Notes: generated from the letters alone by a model not told the origin. Shown: positions 7,901 through 16,221, counted from the stretch's first letter. The stretch is 19,500 nt of DNA from Pirellulales bacterium (GCA_022844585.1 JALHLM010000011.1:1-19500); one strand, 5' to 3'. Numbers and translations are program-made.

Positions 7901-8791
7901 GACGCAGCCCTGGTGAGCGCGACACTCATGAACGCCAAGCTGGTCGGCGCCGATCTGGAGCGGGCTGGTTTGGCATACTCAACGCTCACGAATGCCGACT
8001 TGAGCCGGGCCAATCTGGTCAACGCAGCCTTTGATTCCTCCACTCTCACGAATGCCGACGTAAGCTTCGCCGACGCGCGAGGCGCACTGGGCCTCAACTT
8101 GACTGGAGCAGTCGCGCACAATGCCATACTTCCCGACGGCAATATCAGCCCACTCAACTTGGCTGCGGGTGACCAAGTTGTCATCCGCAACTATCACGGT
8201 GACCCTCGTTTCGGCCAGGGACCGATTCCGATCGCCATTCATGATCAAATGACCCTGGCGAGCGGTGGCATCTTGCAGTTGCACTTCGACGCGGCCCCTT
8301 GGGACTCCCTGATCTCCTTCGAACCCGGCATCTCCGTCCAGCTCGACGGCACGCTGAAACTGACGTTCGCCAACGATGTAGATGTTGTTACGCAAATCGG
8401 TCGCACGTTACACATTTTCGACTGGACGGGCGTTGAGCCAACTGGCGCCTTCGTCGTTTCGAGCGTCTACCCCTGGGACGTGAGTCGGCTCTATACGGCG
8501 GGCAACGTCACGCTGCTCCTACCCGGGGACACAAACGGCGACCAGACGGTCGACATCGAGGATCTAAACAATGTTCGCAACAACTTCGGTCTTGCAGGCC
8601 TAGGCATCGCCGGCGACACAAATGGTAGTGGTGAAGTCGACATCGTAGACCTCAAGAATGTGCGCGATTTTTTCGGGGTCTCAACCGCCGTGCCGGAGCC
8701 GATTAGCTTCATTCTCTTTGGTGCGATGCTTGCTTTCGCCCTCCCATTCATCCCCAAACTTAGCCGTTCCAACCGGTACCTCGTCCGATGA
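4907..8791 (+). CDS. Giant secreted pentapeptide-repeat protein with dockerin and PEP-CTERM
   Basis: The ATG at 4907 has GGAG eight bases upstream. The 1294-residue product begins with a Sec signal peptide (hydrophobic residues 7-18, then ATARA before D22). From about residue 46 to 1080 it consists of A(D/N)L-type pentapeptides, which fold as a right-handed quadrilateral beta-helix. They are interrupted nine times by a conserved linker, consensus RGFTKEQLYSTASYQAK followed by a Leu-rich segment and NDLSGWDFSGQNL. A beta-rich domain follows (about 1085-1203, with GRTLHIFDWTGVEPTG). Then come two dockerin-type calcium loops (DTNGDQTVDIEDL and DTNGSGEVDIVDL, about 1206-1255). VPEP at 1262-1265, a hydrophobic helix and a basic tail form a PEP-CTERM exosortase sorting signal. 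The protein is thus predicted to be exported and processed or anchored at the surface. Its partner and function are unknown; a structural or adhesive role is an inference. Confidence 0.93.
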   Translation: MRPSATLFCCLTLLIAATARADIYRWDTGAVIPGTGGVTPGPGVQLDHQELEYASFDGLNLAGASFRFSNLTSAHLIRSQLTSANLKGANLTNAVLDRSALTGLVLSGAIVSGAHFNDTTRRGFTKEQLYSTASYQAKDLARIHLVVNDMSGWDFSRQDLADAVLEFSTLTNADLSGANMSNAHLRSSNFTFAKLQGANLNNAHLDGSTFTSADLSGTDLSRATLDQATLANANLSGAMITAVSFTDTTVRGFTKEQFYLTNNYQAKNLSGVGLVENDLSGWDFSGQNLFNANFYHSTLTNANLNGAMIEEAGFYGTTYRGFTKEQLYSTASYQAKELSGIALGENDLTGWDLSGQNLADAGLRSSNFTNANLSGANLANAYAFESTLTNANLRGANLTNVELDFSSLTNADLSAAIVTGTNLRATTSRGLTKEQLYSTASYQAKNLAGIGLWSNDLSGWDFSGQNLTNADLRLANLTNTNLSDAMLAGANISGTTSRGFMEVQLKSTASYQAKHLAGVILSENDLRGWDFKDQDLTNAVLYSSNLSGADLSRARLTRALLDYSNLTDAKLSEADLTGGRLLNSTFANANLCSAKLTNTLASEATFANADLRAASLANIEANHSTFTNADLSHASMVNAVATFSNFTNVDFSDADLSKTTLNYSTFTNANLVNANLDHSKLTGVDLTGALLIGASMRDTTSRGFGKEQLYSTASYQARDLRGIGLSHNDLGGWDFNGQELADADLTEAVVAGAHFANTTSFGFTKEQLYATASYRQKSLHGIELSNNDLSNWDFQEQNLANAYLHSSTLTGGDLGRAILANANLNAATLTSANLSESVVTWASFDDTTSRGFTKEQLYSTASYGQKKLQGIGLSHNDLSDWNFAEQDLTGADFRSSTLANANLSGAVVSGANFALTTSHGFTQEQLYSTASYQAKSLLGIGLYSNDLSGWDFHSQNLTNAGLYDSTLVNADLSEANLTNANLNDSTLTSANLSGANLKDAALVSATLMNAKLVGADLERAGLAYSTLTNADLSRANLVNAAFDSSTLTNADVSFADARGALGLNLTGAVAHNAILPDGNISPLNLAAGDQVVIRNYHGDPRFGQGPIPIAIHDQMTLASGGILQLHFDAAPWDSLISFEPGISVQLDGTLKLTFANDVDVVTQIGRTLHIFDWTGVEPTGAFVVSSVYPWDVSRLYTAGNVTLLLPGDTNGDQTVDIEDLNNVRNNFGLAGLGIAGDTNGSGEVDIVDLKNVRDFFGVSTAVPEPISFILFGAMLAFALPFIPKLSRSNRYLVR
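5273..7870 (+). repeat. Nine pentapeptide supermodules with a shared linker
   Basis: The Gly of the GFTKEQ linker falls at residues 123, 252, 321, 430, 499, 703, 762, 851 and 920 (nt 5273, 5660, 5867, 6194, 6401, 7013, 7190, 7457, 7664). Spacings are 129, 69, 109, 69, 204, 59, 89 and 69 residues. The linker is well kept in most copies but degenerate in copy 5 (GFMEVQLKSTASY), while the pentapeptides between linkers vary in number. The DNA copies have diverged at synonymous sites, so the repeat is old rather than a recent tandem duplication. Confidence 0.9.
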
Positions 8792-8955
8792 ACCCACAAC
8801 GCTTGGTGATTTGGCTCATCGCTGCCATTTTTCTTGTCTCGCCAAGCCGCGCGGACATGACCAGCCACAAATTCCTGTGCCACTCGTCGGGCACCGCCTG
8901 GCAGCGCCCACCATGCCCCTGGAAATGCGTCCGGAATTGTCCCGCGCCGCAATAG
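8788..8955 (+). CDS. Short signal-peptide ORF, probable truncated gene start
   Basis: An ATG overlaps the TGA of the pentapeptide gene (ATGA, 8788-8791), a layout typical of translational coupling. The 55-residue frame starts with a convincing Sec signal peptide (MNPQRLVIWLIAAIFLV, then SPSRA before D23). After that it turns into Cys/Trp/Pro-rich sequence with no recognisable fold and ends at TAG. Around 8860 the coding signal switches to another frame, that of an ABC permease remnant. The simplest reading is the first 23 codons of a secreted protein, perhaps a second pentapeptide protein since both share A-R-A-D at the cleavage site, cut off by a deletion. A real 55-residue secreted peptide is less likely. 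Confidence 0.35.
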   Translation: MNPQRLVIWLIAAIFLVSPSRADMTSHKFLCHSSGTAWQRPPCPWKCVRNCPAPQ

Positions 8956-9279
8956 TGCTCGCCAATCTCGATTGCGTATACATGGCCGTTGGTGGGATCG
9001 CCTTTTTGGTCTCAGCGCTTGCCGACAGGCGAGGCCGCGCGATGGCCGCTGTATTCGCAATTGTATTGGCGTCGTTTTTGTTGAACTTCGTGGCTCAATT
9101 TTTTGGCTCCCGCCCGTAAGGTGACCTTCCTCGGGGTCCTGGAGTACTACCAGCCGGCTGTCATGTTGCTAGATGGGGTTTTCCCACTGCGGGATGTGAT
9201 CATCCCGCGGGCAGTGGGTGGCGTCACGTGGATGGTGGCTGTTGAAATTATGGCCCGCCGCGATATTTGTACGGTCTGA
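8862..9279 (+). pseudogene. ABC-2 type transporter permease, C-terminal remnant with a frameshift
   Basis: Two frames together encode the last transmembrane part of a planctomycete ABC permease. From about 8862 the first frame reads APTMPLEMRPELSRAAIV, then two hydrophobic segments around ALADRRGRAMAAVF and ASFLLNFVAQF, and stops at 9117-9119. The next frame continues without a gap: LAPARKVTFLGVLEYYQPAV, then a short hydrophobic stretch and the typical terminal ARRDICTV, ending at TGA 9277-9279. The switch falls in a run of six T (9099-9104); five T would restore one frame. The N-terminal half, with most membrane spans, is missing, so the gene is a truncated remnant even if the frameshift is a sequencing error. 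The left boundary is approximate. Confidence 0.75.
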
Positions 9280-9446
9280 GAGCGGCGTTAAGCGCGTCGT
9301 GAGTTTCGTTTCCACTCTGGATCTTGTCATACTTACGGTCCAGTTGGATGGCGTTTTTATCGAGTGGTTCGTTTGGTCACGTCGTGGAGCGGCAGCGCGT
9401 AGAGCGGTCGGGTTTTCTCCTTCACGTGACTCGAAGGAAGCTTGAA

Positions 9447-11228
9447 ATGCAGTTTCAGTCGGCGATACTCGCAGTATCCCTCGCGCTCGTCGCCTGGCAG
9501 GCGACCGTCGCCATCGCCGAAGCGCCGACACCCGGACCATCGGCTGGCGAAGCGAAGCACCCCATCACCGCCGACGAACGTGAATTCTTCGAGGCGAGCA
9601 TCCGGCCTGTGCTGGTTGCGAAGTGCTACAGTTGCCATTCCGCGGAGGCCAAGACCTTGCGCGGAGACCTGCACCTCGACTCTCGCGCAGGCGTCGCGAC
9701 TGGCGGCGCGACCGGCGCCGTCATCAACGGCAATGATCCCGATACGAGCACGCTGATTCAGGCAGTGCGTTGGACTGATCCGTATCTGCAGATGCCGCCG
9801 ACCGAGAAGCTGACGGATCGGGAGATTGCCTCGCTGGAGCGTTGGGTGCAGATGGGCGCTCCGGATCCGCGCGAAGCGGTTGTCGCGACAATCGCTGCCA
9901 AACAGATCGATATCGCAGCAGGCCGCCAATCGTGGTCGTTTCAACCGGTCGCGCAAATCGAACCGCCTGCGCTGCCAAACGATGCCTGGTCCAAGAATAG
10001 GATCGACCGCTTCGTGATCGCCAAGCTGAATGAAGGACAGATCGCCTCTTCGCCGAAAGCCGAACGTGACATGCTGTTGCGCCGGGCCTACCTCGACTTG
10101 ACCGGCTTACGGCCTACTTTCGACGAAGTGCAGGCCATCGTAAACGACAATGCGCCGGACGCCTATGAGCGCGTGATCGACAAGCTCCTCGCGATGCCGC
10201 AACATGACGAGCGCTGGGGACGCTATTGGCTCGACGTCGTCCGGTATGGCGAAGACAATTTCAGGGGGAAGCGACCACGCCGCCGTTCCCGTTCGCCTGG
10301 CGTTATCGGGATTGGGTGATCGACGCACTCAATCGTGATGTGCCGTACGATCGTTTCGTCAAATTGCAATTGGCGGCCGATCTGATCCCCGGCACGTCGC
10401 GGCAGGACATGGTCGCGCTCGGCTTCTTAGGCGCCGCGCCGGGCTATCACAAAGACGGAAGGCTTTCTAAGGACGTCGTCGAAACTCTCTATGCCGATGA
10501 TTGGGACGAACGCATCGACACCGTGACGCGCGGCTTTCTCGGGCTGACGGTCGCCTGCGCCCGTTGCCACGACCACAGATTCGATCCGATTCCCACCGCC
10601 GACTACTATGCGCTCGCTGGCGTGTTCGCTTCGACGGTGCAATCGCCACGCCCCTTGGCCGAAATTGATCCCGAGGCGGAGACGCGCTTCATGGTCGACA
10701 CACAGCGCATCTTTTATCGCAGCTACGTGGCGAACCTGTTGCGCGACGATCCCGGTTCGAAAGTTGCCGAGGCTCGCGAAAAAGTTGTGCGCTTTACCGC
10801 CGAGATGGAACGCTTCAAGGAGGAAAACGCCGCGCTGCGCGAGTCGCACCCGGAGTTGTTTACCTACCTGACTCGCCTGGCGAAGCGCCCCAATCCCTAT
10901 CCGGACGAGGCGCAGCCTGAGAATCCCGAGGCGGTGGAAGCGCCGCGCGAACGGCGCGGTCGCCGGGGAGGATCGACGGAACCGCTGTTCCACGCGGTAT
11001 ACGACGCTGGCTTTTGCATCGACGGCACGGACCCTGACCTCACGATGTTGGAGATTCGGCCCGGCGAGCCGCGTGACTTGCGCGTGTTGCCCGGCGGGAT
11101 AGTCGCCAAGCCCGGCGCGCTGGCGCCGCGGGGCTTCTTGTCCGTGGTCGCGGAAGGCGACCCCAAGTTTCAAACCGGTTCCGGTAGTCGCGAGTTGGCC
11201 GAGCGCATCTTCACGGCCGCCGCGCCCG
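9447..11228 (+). pseudogene. Planctomycete cytochrome C / DUF1549 protein, frameshifted and 3'-truncated
   Basis: The ATG at 9447 follows AAGGAAG (9434-9440) and starts a signal peptide (residues 1-25). A PSCyt1 heme domain follows, with CYSCH at 60-64 and a QMPP methionine at 116 as probable distal ligand. The DUF1549 domain begins near residue 158 (SWSFQPV, then RIDRFVIAKL and LLRRAYLDLTGLRPT). The first frame stops at 10317-10319, but homology moves without loss to the next frame (GEATTPPFPFAWRYRDWV, later a second motif CARCHDHRFDP). The shift lies in a run of five G (10264-10268); six G restore it. Coding similarity ends abruptly near 11228 after ELAERIFTAAAP, just where the DUF1553 domain should begin; that domain is absent. 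Such proteins are exported and often paired with DUF1501 sulfatase-like proteins, none of which is here. Confidence 0.85.
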
Positions 11229-12692
11229 TTAGGCAGCGGCAAGTGGCGCAGCTTTGTTCAGCACCTTACGGCGCCGCAGCACGCGGACATCCGGTTCGGA
11301 GAAATCCACCTGTAAGTTGCGCCTGGCGTCCTTCAGCAGTGCGAGAATATTGGAAATTAGCTGCTCGCCTTTGATGCGACCCTCGCAGATGTCCTCAATG
11401 AGTTCCTGACGCAGCTTTAACAGACGGTCGTCCAGGTGCTTCATGAATTCGTGCGAGGGGATTGGAGAAGATGAATCCAATTCTGCGCTGAGTGCCAGCT
11501 GTTCCACCGTGCGGATCTCAGCATAGTAGTCCGACGGCTGGCGTGCCTTACGTCGCCACACGAGACTGTAAAGGGACAAGGCCCCGGCGCTAAATGCGCC
11601 AAAAATGCTCAGCCCACTGCTGAGCCACTCCATGGCCGCCTTGATGGCGAGCGGCTTGTCGCGGTCCAAATAAGCAAGGGCGGCCGGGTGGATGGCGTAG
11701 GGAGTCACGATGTCTCGCGGTGACTTTGAATCAATCCGATGGGCAAGTTCCCCCTCCAACAGAGTCTTCATCAACGGTTGCACGGCACGAGCTGGTAGAT
11801 CTTTGCGGGCGACGACCAGCAGTCGAACACCAACGGTTTCACAGTCATTCTCAGGCAGGCCGCGGTTCGCGAAATAACAGTGCGACGGAACGACGGTGCG
11901 TTGCAGGAATTCCCGCTGCACGACCGTAATACTGGAGCTACTGTCTTGGAGATTGTCCAGGAGAAACGCTCTTGTCGCCGGAAGTGGAGCGATTTGATAG
12001 TCGGCCGCTTCAACGAGTTGCTGTACGACGGGAGATGGCAAAGAGGCCAACACAATCAGGCAGTCTGGCAACTCTGCGATCAGCGATTCCTTTGCCGAGC
12101 CATTCGCTTGCAGGATGTCAGCACATTTTTTGAGCAGGTGGTCCTTGCCGTACTCCGTGGGGACGACGTCGCCCGGCTGCGACATTGACGGGAGTTTCAG
12201 CCTTGCGAACGCCAGAAACTCTCTGGCCAACAGCCATTCAGTGCTGCCCCTCTCGCCGAGGTTGACCCGCCGGCCACGAATTGCTTCGCGAATCGCGCCG
12301 TGGTCGGCCATGTCCTTGCGGACGAGCAGGTGGACGGCCTCCAACTCCATGGCGCCGAGGACCACAATGTCGTCGTCGTTCGGCACAACGACGCCATTGC
12401 TAACGATCGCTGCATCCAGTTGGCCGCCCTTCAAGAGCCTTAGGCTCTCCTCCGACCCGGCGTTTGGCAACAGCTCGACCGTCAATTCGTTTTGCGCGGC
12501 CTGCTCGCTCATGTAGACTGCCACAGCATGGCGCCGCGTGGCTTCGGGTCCAGCACTCATGCGGAGTGCGGGAGGCCTCTGGTCACTCAGCAAGGGCATT
12601 GCCAACGACAGGCTAAGTAACCCGAACCCGACGCTGCAAAACACGGCGAGTTTTCGCTCCACCGCCCGGCGGATAATCCTAATGCCCACCAC
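11229..12692 (-). CDS. TAXI-family TRAP-type solute-binding protein, membrane anchored
   Basis: A 487-residue protein with an N-terminal membrane segment (15-36) is predicted, starting at GTG 12692 (GTG 12689 is equally possible). Residues about 45-340 have the layout of TAXI/NMT1_3-type periplasmic binding proteins: LRMSAGPEATRRHAVA, LLKGGQLDAAIVSNG, VVLGAMELEAVHLLVRKDM and NLGERGSTEWLLAREFL. A second membrane helix (357-379) is followed by WRRKARQ and a cytoplasmic tail of about 105 residues. The tail is helical, with amphipathic Leu/Glu/Lys patterns (HLDDRLLKLRQELIEDICEGRIKG). No TRAP permease genes are nearby, so it may be a sensor rather than a transporter subunit (inference). Its stop lies exactly where the neighbouring cytochrome gene breaks off, so its own C-terminus may have been altered. 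Confidence 0.8.
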   Translation of the reverse strand: MVGIRIIRRAVERKLAVFCSVGFGLLSLSLAMPLLSDQRPPALRMSAGPEATRRHAVAVYMSEQAAQNELTVELLPNAGSEESLRLLKGGQLDAAIVSNGVVVPNDDDIVVLGAMELEAVHLLVRKDMADHGAIREAIRGRRVNLGERGSTEWLLAREFLAFARLKLPSMSQPGDVVPTEYGKDHLLKKCADILQANGSAKESLIAELPDCLIVLASLPSPVVQQLVEAADYQIAPLPATRAFLLDNLQDSSSSITVVQREFLQRTVVPSHCYFANRGLPENDCETVGVRLLVVARKDLPARAVQPLMKTLLEGELAHRIDSKSPRDIVTPYAIHPAALAYLDRDKPLAIKAAMEWLSSGLSIFGAFSAGALSLYSLVWRRKARQPSDYYAEIRTVEQLALSAELDSSSPIPSHEFMKHLDDRLLKLRQELIEDICEGRIKGEQLISNILALLKDARRNLQVDFSEPDVRVLRRRKVLNKAAPLAAA

Positions 12693-13101
12693 GGTAATTC
12701 TCGCGTTAGGGGACCGTCTGACCGAAGGGCACTCAACACCGGGGGTGGAATAGCGAAAATTGGGAAGCTCGTCGAGAGCAATGAGTGGGCGAACGTCCGT
12801 CTAAGACCACGCCAGCGTTTGCAAGGGTTTGGCGGTAAGCGAATTTCGTCAATAGGAGGGTTGGCGGGTTTTGGGTCGCGATTTCCGCCTGACAAACGTC
12901 TTCGGCGAAGTGAAACACGACCTGTTCGCGTGAGCTCGTGTCATTCACTTGCTCTCCTCGCCGTGGCATTCGTGGCGGCGTCCGCAGGCGGAACCTGGCT
13001 ACGCACGCTAACTCCCGAACCGGCGGGGACTCTTGTCCTCTGACTTGCCGACAAGGCACAATGGTGTTTCGCCGTACACGTCTCTTGTCAGCGAGCTGAG
13101 C
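12693..13101. other. Divergent intergenic region between the TAXI gene and the kinase
   Basis: These 409 bases should hold the promoters of both divergent genes. Small frames in it have no recognisable product. The kinase frame stays open upstream to 13033, but only by a TTG and without a ribosome binding site. I could not identify convincing -35/-10 elements or an operator. Confidence 0.55.
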
Positions 13102-16100
13102 ATGCAGATTCGCTGTCCGCACTGCCACTATCCGATCGAACTGGCCGTGGACCATCTCTTGGACGATTTGGTCTGCCCCTCATGCGGCAGCGACATCACG
13201 CTGATCAGCAAAGATGCCACCGTGGCGAACGAGCCGGCGATCACGGATTCCGCCCGGCCGGCCACGCCGCGCAAACTGGCGCACTTCGAGTTGCTCGAAC
13301 GCGTCGGCATCGGCGGCTTTGGCGCGGTTTGGAGATCGCGCGATACGCTGCTCGATCGCACCGTGGCCGTCAAAGTGCCACGTCGCGGGCGATTGAATAG
13401 CACTGAGGCCGAGTACTTTCTCCGCGACGCACGGGCCGCGGCGCAATTGCGGCATCCAAATATCGTCAGCGTTTACGAAGTTGGCCGCGAGGGCGATACG
13501 TTTTTTATCGCCAGCGAATTCATTGACGGCGCCATGCTTCAGGAGTGGGCCAAGACCCGCCCGCTGACCGTTCGCGAAGCGGCGGCATTGATCGCGCAGA
13601 TCGCCGACGCGGTTCAACACGCCCACGAGCGCGGCGTCGTGCATCGCGACCTGAAGCCCAGCAACATCCTGATGGATCGCGACGGCCAGCCGCATATCAC
13701 CGATTTTGGGCTGGCCAAACGCGAGACCGGTGAAGTCACGATGACCCTCGATGGGCAGATTCTCGGCACGCCGGCCTACATGAGTCCCGAACAGGCGCGC
13801 GGCAAGGCCCATGAGGCCGACGCCCGGAGCGATTTGTATTCCCTGGGAGTGATCCTTTTCGAGTTGCTGACGCGCGAGCTGCCGTTTCGCGGCGAAAAGC
13901 GGATGTTGATTCTGCAAATCCTCAGCGAAGAACCGCCGAGTCCGCGCAAGCTCAACAGTCGTATTCCGAAAGACCTGGCGACGATCTGTTTGAAGTGCCT
14001 GGAGAAAGAACCGTCCAAACGTTACGCCAGTGCGCGCGAGTTGGCCGAGGAACTGCGCCGCCAGGTGGCCGGCGAACCGATTCGTGCGCGGCCCATTGGT
14101 TCACTGACGCGCGGCTGGCGCTGGTGCCGTCGCAAACCCTTGGTGGCGGGACTCGGTGCGGCCGTCGTGGCGCTGCTAGCGAGCACGGCGATCGTGTCGT
14201 CGATCTCGGCCTGGCGCATTGCGCAGGCGCGCGACGACGAAGCGTTTGCTCGTCGACGCGCGGAAGCTGCCGAACGGACAGCCCGCGACGAAGCCGCCCG
14301 AGCTAATCTGCAAGCCGAAGTCGCCGAGCGTGTCGCGGGAGTGCTGGCGGGCATGTATCAAGGAGCCGACCCGATCGGACTCTCGGGTTACTCGCTCGGA
14401 ACCGAAGCCCAGGTGGACGCCAACACCAAGGCCGTGGAGATTCTCGACGCCGGCGCCAAGCAGGTGCTCGCCGATACGGTGACCTTGGAGGGGGAGCTTG
14501 CGAAAGTCACGGGCGCCAGTCTGCCGGAAAAGCTGAAGATTCAGGCCGCGGTTCAGTCGATGTTGATGGACCGCATCGGCAATGCGTACACCAGCTACAT
14601 GCGATTCGACGACGCCGAACCGCTGTTGACCAAGGCGCTGCAACTGCGCCGCCGCACGGCCGGCGACCGCCATCTCACCGTGGCGGAGAGTCTGCACAGC
14701 CTGGCCATCTTTCAGTTCTTCGCCGGAGACTTTGACGCGGCCGAACGTCATGCCACGGAAGCGCTCGAAATCCGGCGCGCTACGTTGGGTGAGCGCCATC
14801 TCGACGTGGCGCTCAGTGAGTTTATTCTCGCCTGGGTCATCAATTTCAACCAAGGCAATCGCCAGGTCGAGGCCGAAAAGCTGCTGCACTCGGCGATCGA
14901 AACGCGCGTCGCATTCCATGGCGCCCAACATCGCGATATCGCTTACGCGCGATTCGGGCTGGCCGTGGTGCTCATTAAGACCAACCGACTCGCGGAAGCG
15001 ACCAAAGAGTTGCTGGCCGCCGCCACGGCGATCGCCGCCAATCCAGGCGACCGTCGCCTGGGCGAGGCGATCGGCGAATATGGCCGGAGCCATCTAGCCA
15101 GGTCGTTCGGCGACGCCAAAGGTTTCGAGCAGGCCAATCAAAAGGCGATCGCCAAAGTCGCGGAGGTCTTTGGGGATCGTCACCCGATTGTCAGCTACCT
15201 GAAGCGCGAAGCGGCCGACGACCTGGCAAAAAACGGCGACGCCTTCGCGGCGGAGCAACTTTACCGAGAATCGCTGACGTCCGATCAGCAAGCGTTGGGA
15301 CGCCGTCCCTTCGTCGGCCAGTCGACCGCGGCGTTCGCCAAGTTCTTGATGCATCAAGGCCGGTTCGACGAAGCCGAACCGGTGTTCGTCGAGGCGCTCG
15401 AGATCCTGTCGTCCACGCTCGGCCCGGACAGCGGCCAGGTGGCCGCGAATCTCAACGAGGCCGCCAACAACGATCAATGCCGCGGCGACTATGTGACCGG
15501 GAAGCGCCGTTGCTTGGAAGCCGCGCGCATCTTCGAGAGCTCACGCCCCGAAGTGCGTCAGGCCTATTTGCCGTGGGTCTGGTATACGCTGTCACGCATC
15601 GCAATTGCTTCGGGCGACGCGGCGAGCTATCGGCGGGCCTGCGAAGGCTTGATTCTGTTGCACCAAAAGGACAGCACGCCGGCGTTTGCGAAGTCGATCA
15701 CGTATACCTGTGGCGTAGGGACAGGCGGATTGGAGCATGCCGAGGAGGTCGTGCGGCTGGGGCGAATTGCCGCCGCCGGGCTGCCCGAAACGCCCTGGGC
15801 GCAACAAGACCTGGGCATGGTTTGTTATCGCGCGGGGCGGCTGGAAGAGGCGGAGCGGGAGTTGACGGCCTCCCTGACGCGGCAAGGTTCGCAACCGCAT
15901 TTTCTCGCCCAGGCATTTCTGGCGATGGCCTGCCAAGACATGAATCGACACGACGAGGCGCTGCGCTGGCTGGAACAGGCGGAAGCCTGGCACGCGGCGC
16001 GGATGGAACAGAAGTCGCGCGAAGATCAGGAGTCTGCCGCGGCCCGCTCCGCCAGCGCGACGATCAACGCTGGCGCCTCGCGACCGAGGTATCGCCCGCC

Positions 16101-16203
16101 CGATCCATTTAGAACGTGGGACGAGACCGTGCTTTTCGGATGCATACTGCAAGAGGCGCGAAATCGCATTTGCGGCGAAGCACCGGCGGACGAGGCGAAT
16201 TGA
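13102..16203 (+). CDS. Membrane Ser/Thr protein kinase with zinc ribbon and TPR region
   Basis: A 1033-residue protein is predicted from ATG 13102, chosen because it places the zinc ribbon (Cys5, Cys8, Cys25, Cys28) at the very N-terminus as in many planctomycete kinases. The Hanks-type kinase domain spans about 61-325: Gly loop GIGGFG (69-74), catalytic Lys91 in AVKV, HRDLKPSN (181-188) with Asp183 and Asn188, DFG (201-203), and GTPAYMSPE (222-230). All catalytic residues are intact. One membrane helix follows (346-370), then a coiled coil rich in Arg/Glu/Ala (375-420). The rest is mainly TPR-like helical repeats (AEPLLTKALQLRR, HLTVAESLHSLA, DAAERHATEALEIRR and others) to about 990, ending in a low-complexity tail. 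The kinase side is cytoplasmic and the TPR part probably extracytoplasmic. It is divergent to the TAXI protein. Confidence 0.95.
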   Translation: MQIRCPHCHYPIELAVDHLLDDLVCPSCGSDITLISKDATVANEPAITDSARPATPRKLAHFELLERVGIGGFGAVWRSRDTLLDRTVAVKVPRRGRLNSTEAEYFLRDARAAAQLRHPNIVSVYEVGREGDTFFIASEFIDGAMLQEWAKTRPLTVREAAALIAQIADAVQHAHERGVVHRDLKPSNILMDRDGQPHITDFGLAKRETGEVTMTLDGQILGTPAYMSPEQARGKAHEADARSDLYSLGVILFELLTRELPFRGEKRMLILQILSEEPPSPRKLNSRIPKDLATICLKCLEKEPSKRYASARELAEELRRQVAGEPIRARPIGSLTRGWRWCRRKPLVAGLGAAVVALLASTAIVSSISAWRIAQARDDEAFARRRAEAAERTARDEAARANLQAEVAERVAGVLAGMYQGADPIGLSGYSLGTEAQVDANTKAVEILDAGAKQVLADTVTLEGELAKVTGASLPEKLKIQAAVQSMLMDRIGNAYTSYMRFDDAEPLLTKALQLRRRTAGDRHLTVAESLHSLAIFQFFAGDFDAAERHATEALEIRRATLGERHLDVALSEFILAWVINFNQGNRQVEAEKLLHSAIETRVAFHGAQHRDIAYARFGLAVVLIKTNRLAEATKELLAAATAIAANPGDRRLGEAIGEYGRSHLARSFGDAKGFEQANQKAIAKVAEVFGDRHPIVSYLKREAADDLAKNGDAFAAEQLYRESLTSDQQALGRRPFVGQSTAAFAKFLMHQGRFDEAEPVFVEALEILSSTLGPDSGQVAANLNEAANNDQCRGDYVTGKRRCLEAARIFESSRPEVRQAYLPWVWYTLSRIAIASGDAASYRRACEGLILLHQKDSTPAFAKSITYTCGVGTGGLEHAEEVVRLGRIAAAGLPETPWAQQDLGMVCYRAGRLEEAERELTASLTRQGSQPHFLAQAFLAMACQDMNRHDEALRWLEQAEAWHAARMEQKSREDQESAAARSASATINAGASRPRYRPPDPFRTWDETVLFGCILQEARNRICGEAPADEAN

Positions 16204-16221
16204 GCCCATTCCTCCCTGTCG

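Noticed and set aside
4907..8791. Repeated DNA in the pentapeptide gene taken as a CRISPR or recent tandem array
   Set aside because: The periodicity is of the encoded protein. DNA copies differ at many synonymous sites and spacings vary, so neither a CRISPR nor a recent DNA amplification fits.
9099..9120. Programmed ribosomal frameshift at T6 in the permease
   Set aside because: The permease lacks its N-terminal half and there is no downstream stimulatory structure that I can see, so a mutation or sequencing error is simpler.
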